A DNA stretch of 64,000 nt, from the NCBI GenBank assembly GCA_018716135.1, contig DVKG01000006.1, positions 62,001 to 126,000 of the forward strand. Direction: 5' to 3'. The notes beneath the pieces were generated by a model. That model was not told where the DNA came from, did no database searches, and worked only from the letters and a program-made list of their open reading frames with translations. The position numbers were made by a program, and so were the translations under genes. This document shows, one piece after another, positions 8,294 through 16,652 of this stretch (the first letter of the stretch is position 1; every line of letters starts with the position of its first letter). Source of the DNA: Scybalosoma faecavium (lineage in GTDB: Bacteria; Bacillota; Clostridia; Christensenellales; Christensenellaceae).

Positions 8294-9586
8294 TCATGCC
8301 TCCTTCGGCAGAGCACGAACTCTGTCTATCTCTGCCAGTATGATTTTCTTGTATTCTGCCGCTATAGCTTCAGAATCTTTGTATTTATCCGCATCGAAAT
8401 CAACCTCGTAAGAAGTCAGCGGCGTTTTCAGTTCGTTCTCAGCCATATGTCGTGCCGCACGTTTAGCAAATACCAAGCTCTCCAGCAGGGAATTGCTGGC
8501 GAGTCTATTCGCGCCATGCACGCCGTTGCAGCTCGTCTCCCCGGCGGCATACAGCCTGTTCATGTTTGTTTTTGAGTTTCGATCTACTTTTATTCCACCC
8601 ATGAAATAATGCTGAGCCGGAACAATCGGAATAGGCTCCTTTATAGGATCGTAGCCTTCTTCTATGCATCTGTCGTATATATTAGGGAAGTGCTCTTTTA
8701 TAGTTTCCTCGCCTATCGGTCGCATATCGAGCATCACATGATCTGTGCCGTCTTTTGCCATTTGTTTTTTGATAGCCTGGCTGAGCAGATCTCGCGGGAG
8801 CAATTCGTTTACAAATCTCTCCCCGTTTTTATCTAACAAATGCGCGCCTTCTCCGCGTACAGATTCCGAAATAAGAAAATGTCTCCCCGGGTCCGCTTGA
8901 TACAGCGTCGTCGGATGAATTTGAATGTAATCCGTATGAAGCAGCTCCACGCCATGCTTCAGGCAGACAGCGAGACCGTCGCCGGTCAGATGCGGGAAAT
9001 TAGTTGAATGATCGTAAAGCCCGCCTATCCCGCCGCACGCGAGCAGAACGGCGTCCGCTATTATCGGGAAAATCTTTCCTTCTGCGTCTTTAGCTGCAAT
9101 GCCTATGCACTCTCCGTCTCTCTCCAACAGATCGAGCATAGTAGTGTACTCCATAATAGTTATATTCTCACGCTCTCGGGTTCTGGCGAGCAGTTTTTTA
9201 GTTATCTCCTCACCTGTAATATCCTTGTGATACAAAATTCTATGCGAGCTATGAGCACCTTCTCTGGTATAGCATAGTTCGCCGTTCTTTTTTGTAAAAT
9301 CTACTCCGTAGCCTATCAAATCACGTATAGTCTCCTGAGAAGATCGTATCATTATATCTACCGATTCACAGTTGTTTTCATAATGCCCCGCTTTCAGCGT
9401 GTCCTTGAAAAAGGCGTCGTAATCATCGTCATTGCGCAGTACGCATATGCCGCCTTGAGCGAGATATGAATCGCTGCTCTCAGCGTCCGATTTTGTTATT
9501 ACGGTAATCTGTTTCTCTTTCGGCAGGCTAAGAGCCGCATACAGCCCCGCAACGCCGCATCCTACTATCAGTACATCTGTTTTCAT
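8294..9586 (-). CDS. nadB: L-aspartate oxidase (short form)
   Basis: FAD enzyme that oxidises aspartate to iminoaspartate, the substrate of NadA. The N-terminal dinucleotide fold VLIVGCGVAGLYAALSL, the YLAQGGICV segment, the REGAHSSHRILYHKD active-site region and the C-terminal GANRLASNSLLESLVF FAD motif are all present. At 430 residues it lacks most of the C-terminal helical domain of the roughly 530-residue proteobacterial enzyme, as in other clostridial short NadB proteins. The ribosome site is weak (AGAAAG-like), and a strongly self-complementary spacer separates it from nadA. Confidence 0.93.
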   Translation of the reverse strand: MKTDVLIVGCGVAGLYAALSLPKEKQITVITKSDAESSDSYLAQGGICVLRNDDDYDAFFKDTLKAGHYENNCESVDIMIRSSQETIRDLIGYGVDFTKKNGELCYTREGAHSSHRILYHKDITGEEITKKLLARTRERENITIMEYTTMLDLLERDGECIGIAAKDAEGKIFPIIADAVLLACGGIGGLYDHSTNFPHLTGDGLAVCLKHGVELLHTDYIQIHPTTLYQADPGRHFLISESVRGEGAHLLDKNGERFVNELLPRDLLSQAIKKQMAKDGTDHVMLDMRPIGEETIKEHFPNIYDRCIEEGYDPIKEPIPIVPAQHYFMGGIKVDRNSKTNMNRLYAAGETSCNGVHGANRLASNSLLESLVFAKRAARHMAENELKTPLTSYEVDFDADKYKDSEAIAAEYKKIILAEIDRVRALPKEA

Positions 9587-9613
9587 TTTATTTCATCTTT
9601 CTTCTATTCGATT

Positions 9614-9668
9614 TGTCAGGGGTCAAGATCACGGGACTATGCCCTCCCCCCTGACATAGCGTTTGACC
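9614..9668. repeat. Overlapping inverted repeats between nadA and nadB
   Basis: TGTCAGGGG (9614-9622) pairs perfectly with CCCCTGACA (9648-9656), and GGTCAA (9621-9626) with TTGACC (9663-9668). The two stems share bases and cannot form together. There is no T-run, so it is not an ordinary terminator; it lies in the nadA-nadB messenger before a weak nadB ribosome site. Confidence 0.55.
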
Positions 9669-9685
9669 TTCGCAGAGTCGAGTTG

Positions 9686-10591
9686 CTATTTCGCCAACTC
9701 CAGCATTTTTTTGAGAGGCAGCATGGAAGCCTCTCTCAGCTCCTCATCTACTACGACTTTGTTTTTATCATTTTTAAGCACGTCGAGGACCTTTTCTAAT
9801 GTGACCAATTTCATTCCGGGGCAGCGGAAGCTCTCGTCCGCAAGATAAAACGTCTTCTCCGGATTGCGCTTCTTCAGCTCATACATCACGCCGTCCTCTG
9901 TGCAGATTATGAACTCTTTGCAATCGCTCTCCGTCGCATAATTGATAATGCCCGATGTGCTGCCTATGTAATCCGCCAGTTCCAACGTTTCAGGCACGCA
10001 TTCGGGATGTATCAGCACCTGCGCGTCAGGATGAGCTGCTTTTGCTCTTTTGAGCGATTCAGCCGTGAGAGCGGCATGAATAGGACAGCGTCCATCGTTA
10101 AATATAAAATTTTTCTCCGGAAGCTGCGAAGCTATATATTGTCCCAGATTCTCATCCGGGATAAAATATATGTTCTTATTCGGCAGGGCTTTGACTATCT
10201 TTAGTGCATTTGCAGATGTAACGCACACATCGGAATATTTTTTCAGCTCAGCCGTAGAGTTTATATAGCATACAACCGCAAGATCGTCATATTTGCTGCG
10301 CATGTCCAGAATTTTCTCTTTTGTAGCCATATGAGCCATGGGGCAGTCGGCCTCAGCATCCGGCATAAGAACTGTTTTCTCCGGATTGAGTATACCTGCG
10401 CTTTCTCCCATGAACGAAACGCCGCAGAGCACAAGCACATCTGCATCTGTCTTGGCAGCGGTCTTACTTAAATAGAAAGAATCTCCTATGTAGTCCGCAA
10501 CCTCCTGCACTTCATCCGGAACGTAATAATGCGCCAGTATTATAGCGTTTCTCTCTTTTTTCAAAGACTGAATCTCTTCTTTTACAGTCAT
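9686..10591 (-). CDS. nadA: Quinolinate synthase A
   Basis: [4Fe-4S] enzyme that condenses iminoaspartate with dihydroxyacetone phosphate to quinolinate. The 301-residue protein has the repeated-domain pattern AIILAHYYVPDEVQEVADYIGDS (only in part quoted), and Cys residues in VLCGVSFMGE, the HPECVPE segment and FRCPGMK that fit the cluster-binding set. Start ATG 10591 with AAGGAGG upstream. It is the first gene of nadABC, with a 17-bp-spaced promoter and putative operator sites upstream. Confidence 0.95.
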   Translation of the reverse strand: MTVKEEIQSLKKERNAIILAHYYVPDEVQEVADYIGDSFYLSKTAAKTDADVLVLCGVSFMGESAGILNPEKTVLMPDAEADCPMAHMATKEKILDMRSKYDDLAVVCYINSTAELKKYSDVCVTSANALKIVKALPNKNIYFIPDENLGQYIASQLPEKNFIFNDGRCPIHAALTAESLKRAKAAHPDAQVLIHPECVPETLELADYIGSTSGIINYATESDCKEFIICTEDGVMYELKKRNPEKTFYLADESFRCPGMKLVTLEKVLDVLKNDKNKVVVDEELREASMLPLKKMLELAK

Positions 10592-10621
10592 GACAGTCCT
10601 CCTTGAGGTATTCTAGTTTTT

Positions 10622-10650
10622 ATTATACACCATATGTTTACAGCTATCAA
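10622..10650 (-). promoter_or_regulatory. Sigma-A promoter of nadABC
   Basis: Minus strand TTGATA (10645-10650), 17-bp spacer, TATAAT (10622-10627). The spacer contains a GTTTACA/TGTAAAC element (10636-10642). Confidence 0.85.
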
Positions 10651-10705
10651 GACAGTAGTTGCATAATTGTAAAAAATAAAGTTTACACCTGTTCGACTTG
10701 TAAAC
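10636..10705. promoter_or_regulatory. Candidate operator cluster for NAD synthesis (NiaR-like role)
   Basis: Three copies of the heptamer GTTTACA or its complement: 10636-10642 within the nadA promoter, and an inverted pair at 10681-10687 and 10699-10705 separated by 11 bp. This looks like a repressor site for nadABC. NiaR (YrxA) is the usual Firmicute regulator, but I cannot confirm its motif here and no niaR gene is in the window. Confidence 0.45.
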
Positions 10706-10831
10706 ATCATTCCGCCTTATAACTATTTTATAATTGCAATTTATAAATTTTTTGCAGCAATATCCCACACTTTTTAATCTATTTTTTTATTTATTTAACA
10801 CACAAATATATAGCGCATACGCCATACAGTG

Positions 10832-10840
10832 TGTTATAAT
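10832..10840 (+). promoter_or_regulatory. Extended -10 promoter of the ABC exporter operon
   Basis: TG-T-TATAAT (TATAAT at 10835-10840) without a good -35, about 20 bp before the ATG. The site faces away from nadA. Confidence 0.55.
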
Positions 10841-10860
10841 TTTAACGAGGTATACAATTT

Positions 10861-11562
10861 ATGAGTTTTGTAGAATTCGACAGTGTAAGTAAAATCTACG
10901 GAACCGGAGCTACCGAAATCCGCGCGGCGGACGAAGTCAGCTTTTCTTTCGAAAAGGGCGAATTTGTCGTTATTGTCGGGCAAAGCGGCGCGGGAAAAAC
11001 TACGGTTCTAAGTATGCTCGGCGGCATGGACTCCTGCACAAGCGGGCGGATATTTGTAGACGGTTCTGAAATAAGCTCTTATTCAGCTAAACAGCTCGCA
11101 GAATATAGGCGCTATGACGTAGGATTTGTGTTTCAGTTTTATAACCTTGTGCAAAATCTATCTGCGCTCGAAAATATCGAGCTTGCTTCTCAAATTTGCA
11201 GAAATCCGCTCAGCGCCGCAGATACCTTGGCAGACGTAGGTCTGGCCGACCGCGGAGGCAACTTTCCTTCTCAGCTATCCGGCGGAGAACAGCAGCGCGT
11301 CGCCATAGCCAGAGCTTTGGCCAAAAACCCAAAGCTGCTGCTTTGCGACGAGCCGACCGGTGCGCTGGACGATAAAACCGGGCAGGCAATACTCAAGCTT
11401 CTCTGGGATACGTGCCGCCTAAAGGGCATGACAGTCGTCGTTATTACTCACAACTCCGCCATTACAGCTATGGCAGACAGAGTAATCAGACTCGCCAGCG
11501 GTAAAGTAGCCGAGATAACATTAAACGCCAATCCGCTGAGCGCAGAAGAGATAACATGGTGA
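10861..11562 (+). CDS. ABC transporter ATP-binding protein (MacB/LolD type)
   Basis: A 233-residue ATPase. Walker A is GQSGAGKTT near residue 40, the Q-loop is VFQFYNL, the signature is LSGGEQQRVAIARAL, Walker B is LLLCDEPTGALD and the switch is VVVITHN. These details place it in the MacB/LolD/FtsE-like family, which pairs with FtsX-fold permeases. The permease gene follows 22 bp downstream, so the two form an exporter operon. The substrate is unknown; relatives expel peptides or act on cell-envelope processes. Confidence 0.93.
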   Translation: MSFVEFDSVSKIYGTGATEIRAADEVSFSFEKGEFVVIVGQSGAGKTTVLSMLGGMDSCTSGRIFVDGSEISSYSAKQLAEYRRYDVGFVFQFYNLVQNLSALENIELASQICRNPLSAADTLADVGLADRGGNFPSQLSGGEQQRVAIARALAKNPKLLLCDEPTGALDDKTGQAILKLLWDTCRLKGMTVVVITHNSAITAMADRVIRLASGKVAEITLNANPLSAEEITW

Positions 11563-11584
11563 GGCTCCTCGGGAGGACAGCAAA

Positions 11585-14500
11585 ATGCGTAGGAAACGAA
11601 TAAACGTATTCATACGTCACACCGTGAGAACGATTTTCCATCCCTTCTCACGGTTTATTGCTTTGCTTGCCATCGTAGCGATAGGCTGCGGATGTCTCGC
11701 GGGATTGCTGGCGGCGGCTCCCGATATGCGTTCGTCAATAGATACGTATTACGACGAACGCAACTTTATGGACATAACTATGCTCTCTACACTCGGGTTC
11801 AGCGAAGCGGATATATCCGCTATATCCGAGCTTGACTGCATAGAGCAAGTCCGCGGCGGCTACCGTGAGGATGTCATGCTCAGCCATAACGGGAATCTCG
11901 CAGCTACACGTATCACCAGTCTTGGCGACGGAAGCATCAACGAATGCCGTCCGGAATCCGGCAGAATGCCGGAAAACAGCGGCGAATGCGTTGTTGTGCT
12001 CGAGGAAGCATGGGCTTCTACCATGCAAATGGGCGACACGCTTGTTTTTAATGAAGAAAACGAACATTTTTATCCTCACGAGTTTAAAGTCGTGGGGTTT
12101 ATAAGCGCTCCCGAGTATATTTCTGTAGAAAAGGAAACTACGAATATAGGCAGCGGCAGTATAGAGCTTATGATCTTCGTTCAGGACAGTGATTTTAATT
12201 CAGAAGCCTACACGATAGCCTACGCCACAATCTCCGGCGCAAAGCCGCTAAACGCATTTACGGACGAATACACCGACTTAATAGACAATGCAGAAAATGA
12301 TTTGGAGGAGCTTTCGACAACTCAAAAGCCGGCTCGCCTGGAAGAGATACGCAGCGACGCTCAAAGTGAGCTGAACGATGCTAAAAAAGAATATAACGAC
12401 GCAAAAGAAGAAGCCAACGCAGAACTCAGCGACGCAAAACAGAAGCTGGACGACGCAAAAGCTGAGCTGAAGGACGGCGAAAAACAACTCGACAGCGCCA
12501 GAAAAAAAATATCCGACGGAGAAGCCGAGCTGGCCAGCGCCAAAGAACAGTATAACAGTCAGATCTCCGCAGCAGAAAAGGAGATCTCTAACGGCGAAAA
12601 AGAAATAAACTCTGCACAGTCTGAAATAGACAGCAGCAGAAAACAATTGACTGATTCTCAAAAGGAACTCGACTCCGCAAAAGCCGAGCTTGAAAAACAG
12701 AAGTCCGCTTTAGCAGAATCAGGAAAGCAAATTGAAGAAGCTCAAATACAGTTTGACAAAAGCGCCGAGCAGCTCAGCGATACAAAAAAACAGCTGGACA
12801 GCGCTAAAGAAGCTCTGGATGAGCAGTACTCCCAGCTTGAAGAAGCAAAGCTTTCAATTGACAAAATGCAGTCGGAAATAGACTCTCTTCTCGAGCAAGG
12901 CATGTATGACGAAGCGGCCGAGCTTCAAACTCAGCTGGAAGCTTTGAACTCAACGTACAACGATAATAAGGAGCTGTACGACCAAGCCGCGGCGCAATAT
13001 TCAGCTTCAGAAGACAAATATAATTTGGGCTTGGAGAAATATAATACAGAACTTGAGGCTTTTAACGAGAAAAAGAACCGGTACGAAGCAGGAGTTTCTG
13101 CACTTGAACAAGCCGAAAAGGAATTAGAAAGCTCTCAGGCTCAGCTCGACGCCGGTTTCGAGCAGCTGGAAATCGTTCAGAAAGAGTTGGATACGCAGCG
13201 CGAAGCTCTCTCCGCCGGCAAATCTGAATTGGAAAATCAAAAAAAGACAGGTTTGCAGCAGTTGGAAGAAGCAGCAGAAGAGCTCGCGGCGGGTCGCGAG
13301 AAAATCTTCCAATCACAAACAGAGCTGGAAAACGGCTGGGCTGAATACAACGACGGAGTAAAAGACTATAACGAAGGCCGCGCAGAGGCTGACTCCGAGC
13401 TTGCAGATGCACAGAAAAAAATTGACGACGCACAAAAAGAGATAGACGATCTGGAAGAACCCGAGTGGTATATACGCACACGCAATTCTAATATAGGTTA
13501 CACAAGCCTGGACACAAACGCCGAAAACATGGCAGGAATAGCTAAAGTCTTTCCGGTTTTCTTCTTCCTCGTGGCGGCTTTGGTCGCGCTGACAAGCATG
13601 ACTCGAATGGTGGATGAAGACCGAACTCTGATAGGCACTTTTAAGGCTCTCGGGTATTCGAACGCGGTCATAAAATCCAAATACATATCCTACGCCGCTT
13701 TGGCAACTTTAATAGGCAGCGTAACAGGTTCTATACTTGGATTTAAATTACTGCCTACGGTAATATGGAACGCATTCTCTTTGATGTACACCGTCACCTA
13801 TTTTGAAGCTCCTGTCCGGATGGGTTATCTGATTGCAGTAACGGCAGTAGCGCTCGCGGTTGTGTTGCTGACTACGCTGTACGCTATAAACAGCGGACTC
13901 AAGGAAGTGCCCGCATCCCTGATGCGTCCAAAGGCGCCTAAGCCTAACAAGCGCATACTCCTCGAGAAAATGACCCTCATCTGGCGCAGACTGAAATTCT
14001 CACACAAGGTCACAGCCAGAAACATTTTCAGATACAAAAAGAGAATGTTCATGACGCTTTTCGGCATAATGGGATGCACAGCGCTATTGCTTATAGGCTT
14101 TGGACTCAAAAACTCCATCGACGGCATAGTTACAAAGCAGTACAACGACGTAATAGAATATAATTACACTGTCGTACTCGAGGACGCGGAGATAACTCCG
14201 GATATGGCTGAGCTTTTGAGCGACAAAAGCTGCTTCTCCATGAGCGCATCCGCAATGCAGAAGTCCGTAAACACTCTTGTCGGCGAGAAAGAAATACTCT
14301 CGTACACTATCGCCTTCCCCGAGGATTCTGACTTCGAAGGTCTTATAAATCTGCAGGAACGAAAATCCGGCAAAGAACTGACTATACAGCCGGGCAGCGT
14401 CATAATATCCGAAAAGCTGTCTATGCTGACAGGTGCAAAAGCGGGCGACAATATAACGGTGGAATTAGACGATAAAAAATACACCCTGCCCGTCAGCGGT

Positions 14501-15112
14501 GTCACAGAAAACTATGTATATCACTACATCTATATGGATTTTGAAACATACGAGCAGATTTACTCTGAACCTGCGGAAATCAACGTAGTATTCGCTAGAA
14601 GCGCGGAAGGCGCAGGCGACCTCAGCTCTAAGCTGCTGGAGACGGACGGAGTCAGCGCATTAAACAACACAGACACTCTGCAAGCTAACTTCTCGGCCTC
14701 TATGGATAAGCTGAATGCAGTCGTATATGTGCTCGTGCTGATGGCGGCGGGTCTGGCGTTCATCGTTCTGTACAATTTGACCAACATCAACATAGAAGAA
14801 CGAAAGCGAGAAATCGCTACTATCAAAATGCTCGGATTCTTCGACGGAGAAGTTGGCATGTATATCTTCCGCGAGATAATAATTCTCAGCTTTTTAGGCG
14901 CACTGATAGGTCTCGTGTTTGGACGCGGACTTTTTGAATTTGTAATCAGCACGGCAGAGATAGAGATTACTATGTTCTCCAGAGATATTCTTCCCATGAG
15001 CTACGTCTACTCCGCCGCTCTGACAATGGTATTTACAATCATAGTGTGTTTCGTCATGTTCTTCAGACTCAAAAAAATAAGCATGGTCGAGTCACTCGGA
15101 AGCGGAGAATGA
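11585..15112 (+). CDS. FtsX-fold ABC permease with giant extracytoplasmic coiled coil
   Basis: A 1175-residue permease. It has one transmembrane helix near residues 20-40, an extracytoplasmic domain (about 45-220), then roughly 400 residues (about 225-625) of Lys/Glu/Ala/Gln-rich heptads in which units like ELxxAKxEL recur. An FtsX-type three-helix block follows at about 650-780 (VFFFLVAALVALTSMTRM...LKALGY style), then a second extracytoplasmic domain and a C-terminal FtsX block with REIATIKMLGFFDGEVGMY. This duplicated architecture with a coiled coil is common in Clostridia. It may span the wall space or recruit a hydrolase, as the FtsX coiled coil does. The ribosome site is GGGAGG. Confidence 0.9.
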   Translation: MRRKRINVFIRHTVRTIFHPFSRFIALLAIVAIGCGCLAGLLAAAPDMRSSIDTYYDERNFMDITMLSTLGFSEADISAISELDCIEQVRGGYREDVMLSHNGNLAATRITSLGDGSINECRPESGRMPENSGECVVVLEEAWASTMQMGDTLVFNEENEHFYPHEFKVVGFISAPEYISVEKETTNIGSGSIELMIFVQDSDFNSEAYTIAYATISGAKPLNAFTDEYTDLIDNAENDLEELSTTQKPARLEEIRSDAQSELNDAKKEYNDAKEEANAELSDAKQKLDDAKAELKDGEKQLDSARKKISDGEAELASAKEQYNSQISAAEKEISNGEKEINSAQSEIDSSRKQLTDSQKELDSAKAELEKQKSALAESGKQIEEAQIQFDKSAEQLSDTKKQLDSAKEALDEQYSQLEEAKLSIDKMQSEIDSLLEQGMYDEAAELQTQLEALNSTYNDNKELYDQAAAQYSASEDKYNLGLEKYNTELEAFNEKKNRYEAGVSALEQAEKELESSQAQLDAGFEQLEIVQKELDTQREALSAGKSELENQKKTGLQQLEEAAEELAAGREKIFQSQTELENGWAEYNDGVKDYNEGRAEADSELADAQKKIDDAQKEIDDLEEPEWYIRTRNSNIGYTSLDTNAENMAGIAKVFPVFFFLVAALVALTSMTRMVDEDRTLIGTFKALGYSNAVIKSKYISYAALATLIGSVTGSILGFKLLPTVIWNAFSLMYTVTYFEAPVRMGYLIAVTAVALAVVLLTTLYAINSGLKEVPASLMRPKAPKPNKRILLEKMTLIWRRLKFSHKVTARNIFRYKKRMFMTLFGIMGCTALLLIGFGLKNSIDGIVTKQYNDVIEYNYTVVLEDAEITPDMAELLSDKSCFSMSASAMQKSVNTLVGEKEILSYTIAFPEDSDFEGLINLQERKSGKELTIQPGSVIISEKLSMLTGAKAGDNITVELDDKKYTLPVSGVTENYVYHYIYMDFETYEQIYSEPAEINVVFARSAEGAGDLSSKLLETDGVSALNNTDTLQANFSASMDKLNAVVYVLVLMAAGLAFIVLYNLTNINIEERKREIATIKMLGFFDGEVGMYIFREIIILSFLGALIGLVFGRGLFEFVISTAEIEITMFSRDILPMSYVYSAALTMVFTIIVCFVMFFRLKKISMVESLGSGE

Positions 15113-15252
15113 ATCTCATATTCATTCTGAGCGAGAAACGGCGCCCAGCTTTGTATAATTCGATATGAGCAGAATACTCTTAATTTGTCACGCAGCGCTA
15201 TTATTTACTATTGCAGCAAACCAAGACAGCAGTAAAAAATACTAAACGCACG

Positions 15253-15302
15253 TATCCCGCGAAAGCATTGCTCGCTTCGCGGGATATTTTCGTTTTGTTT
15301 TA
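15253..15302 (+). terminator. Terminator of the ABC exporter operon
   Basis: An 11-bp perfect stem TATCCCGCGAA/TTCGCGGGATA (15253-15263, 15276-15286), then a T-rich tract. The 140 bp between the permease stop and this stem contain no gene that I can support. Confidence 0.85.
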
Positions 15303-15352
15303 GGTCAACGAAAAAGCGCGACGGATGACGCGCCGCACTTTTCAAGAGGAAA

Positions 15353-15526
15353 TCATTTATTTTTGTCTGTACGAGGATGGCATCCGCTGCACGAAGCGCA
15401 GGAACCGCCACATCCTCCCGTTTTGGCATCCGGACAAGAGCAGCTCCCGTTTTTAACCAAATATCGGATAACCAATACGACGGCGAGCAGCACCGCCAAA
15501 CACACGAGTATTGTAGGCAGGTTCAT
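15353..15526 (-). CDS. FeoB-associated-type Cys-rich small membrane protein
   Basis: A 57-residue protein: MNLPTILVCLAVLLAVVLVI is a single N-terminal membrane helix, followed by a basic stretch and a Cys cluster (CSCPD, GGCGGSCASCSGCH). This is the layout of the FeoB-associated Cys-rich membrane protein family, whose members usually lie beside feoAB and whose exact job is unclear. No feo gene is in this window. I chose ATG 15526 because GGAGG lies directly upstream. A consensus promoter and an operator-like palindrome precede it. Confidence 0.82.
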   Translation of the reverse strand: MNLPTILVCLAVLLAVVLVIRYLVKNGSCSCPDAKTGGCGGSCASCSGCHPRTDKNK

Positions 15527-15572
15527 AACAGCACCTCCTTCTGACATCTGTTAAGAAAAAACATGGCCTGTA

Positions 15573-15588
15573 GTTAGCACTATCTAAC
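15573..15588. promoter_or_regulatory. Operator-like palindrome before the Cys-rich membrane protein
   Basis: GTTAG-6 bp-CTAAC lies about 10-25 bp downstream of the -10 box, where a repressor would block transcription. The half-sites resemble DtxR/IdeR-type boxes (TTAGGTTAG...); this and the gene product suggest iron or manganese control, but it is only an inference. Confidence 0.45.
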
Positions 15589-15597
15589 CACGGTTAT

Positions 15598-15626
15598 AGA
15601 ATACACCTTTTTCTCCCATTTGTCAA
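15598..15626 (-). promoter_or_regulatory. Sigma-A promoter of the Cys-rich membrane protein
   Basis: Minus strand TTGACA (15621-15626), 17-bp spacer, TATTCT (15598-15603). Confidence 0.85.
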
Positions 15627-15652
15627 TAGGGGATTTGCAGTTTAATAAAAAT

Positions 15653-16504
15653 TTATTTTATTATTCCTAATTCGCGCATCATAACAGGCAAGGCAATCTC
15701 AAAATCCACGCCATATTTCGGATCTGTTGCTTTTGCATGAGTTATTTTAATCGCTTCACATGTAGTAACAGCCGCCGCATGAGCTGCTTCTGTCAGATTC
15801 ATACCTCTGACTATAGCAGCCGAAAGGACACTGGCAAATACATCTCCCGTACCGTGATATGTTCCCTCTACGTTTTCTGTCAGAGCAAATTCGACATTGC
15901 CTGAGTTTGCGTCGTAACATGCCGCACCCAGCTCCCTGTCGTCCAGATACACACCCGTGAGCACTATTTTTTTCACGCCCAGCTTTTCATGAAGCTTCAG
16001 CAGGCATTCTTCAATCTGCGCTTTCGTATACGGACCTTCTGTGTATTTTTCCTTCAAAAGAAGGGCTGCTTCCGTCATATTTGGAGAAATCACATCTGCC
16101 TTGGAAGAGAACTCCGTCATGCCTTCTACAAAATCATCGTCAAAAATAGTGTAAAGCTGTCCGTTATCCCCCATCACAGGATCAATTATACGCATTGCCT
16201 CCGGATGAGCGTCCATCAGCTCCGCAGTTATTTCCATCTGCTCTCTCGAACACAGAAATCCCGTATATATCGCATCGAACTCCTCGCCCAGCTCGCGCCA
16301 ATGAGCATCTATTTTCGGCATTTCGCTCGTCAGGTCGTGCAGTGTAAAATTTTTGAAACCGCCGGTATGTGTAGAAAGCACCGCCGTGGGCAAAACTGAC
16401 GTTTCAATCCCCGCCGCAGAAATTATAGGCAGCGCCACCGTGAGAGAGCATCTCCCGACACAGGATATATCGTGTATAGCTAAAACACGTTTGATTCTTT
16501 GCAT
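15653..16504 (-). CDS. Pyridoxamine/pyridoxal kinase (PfkB/ribokinase superfamily)
   Basis: Phosphorylates B6 vitamers to the coenzyme form. The 283-residue protein has the family start KRVLAIHDISCVGRCSL, the IDPVMGDNGQLY segment, PNMTEAALLL and the GTGD anion-hole motif in YHGTGDVFAS. This pattern is PdxY-like pyridoxamine kinase; a ThiD-type hydroxymethylpyrimidine kinase is the alternative, but the HTGGF segment near residue 46 favours the B6 substrate. The start is ATG 16504 with AGGAGG. It is a single-gene unit downstream of ileS, whose terminator lies between. Confidence 0.85.
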   Translation of the reverse strand: MQRIKRVLAIHDISCVGRCSLTVALPIISAAGIETSVLPTAVLSTHTGGFKNFTLHDLTSEMPKIDAHWRELGEEFDAIYTGFLCSREQMEITAELMDAHPEAMRIIDPVMGDNGQLYTIFDDDFVEGMTEFSSKADVISPNMTEAALLLKEKYTEGPYTKAQIEECLLKLHEKLGVKKIVLTGVYLDDRELGAACYDANSGNVEFALTENVEGTYHGTGDVFASVLSAAIVRGMNLTEAAHAAAVTTCEAIKITHAKATDPKYGVDFEIALPVMMRELGIIK

Positions 16505-16595
16505 AGATCTCCTCCTGTTTACATTTCTTATTATTGTATCATCATTTTACAGTCAAAAACATAACCACATAATAAAAATATCATAACACCAGAAC

Positions 16596-16623
16596 AAAAA
16601 GAGAGACGATACAATCGCCTCTC
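16596..16623 (-). terminator. Terminator of ileS
   Basis: Minus-strand stem GAGAGGCGAT/ATCGTCTCTC with a 3-nt loop followed by CTTTTT. Confidence 0.85.
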
Positions 16624-16652
16624 CTGTTTATCGTCTGTTTTCTTTTGCGCTT

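Noticed and set aside
12278..12661. Minus-strand frame opposite the permease coiled coil, hydrophobic-looking
   Set aside because: It is the complement of Glu/Lys/Ala-rich heptads, which reads as Phe/Leu/Ser; no gene evidence.
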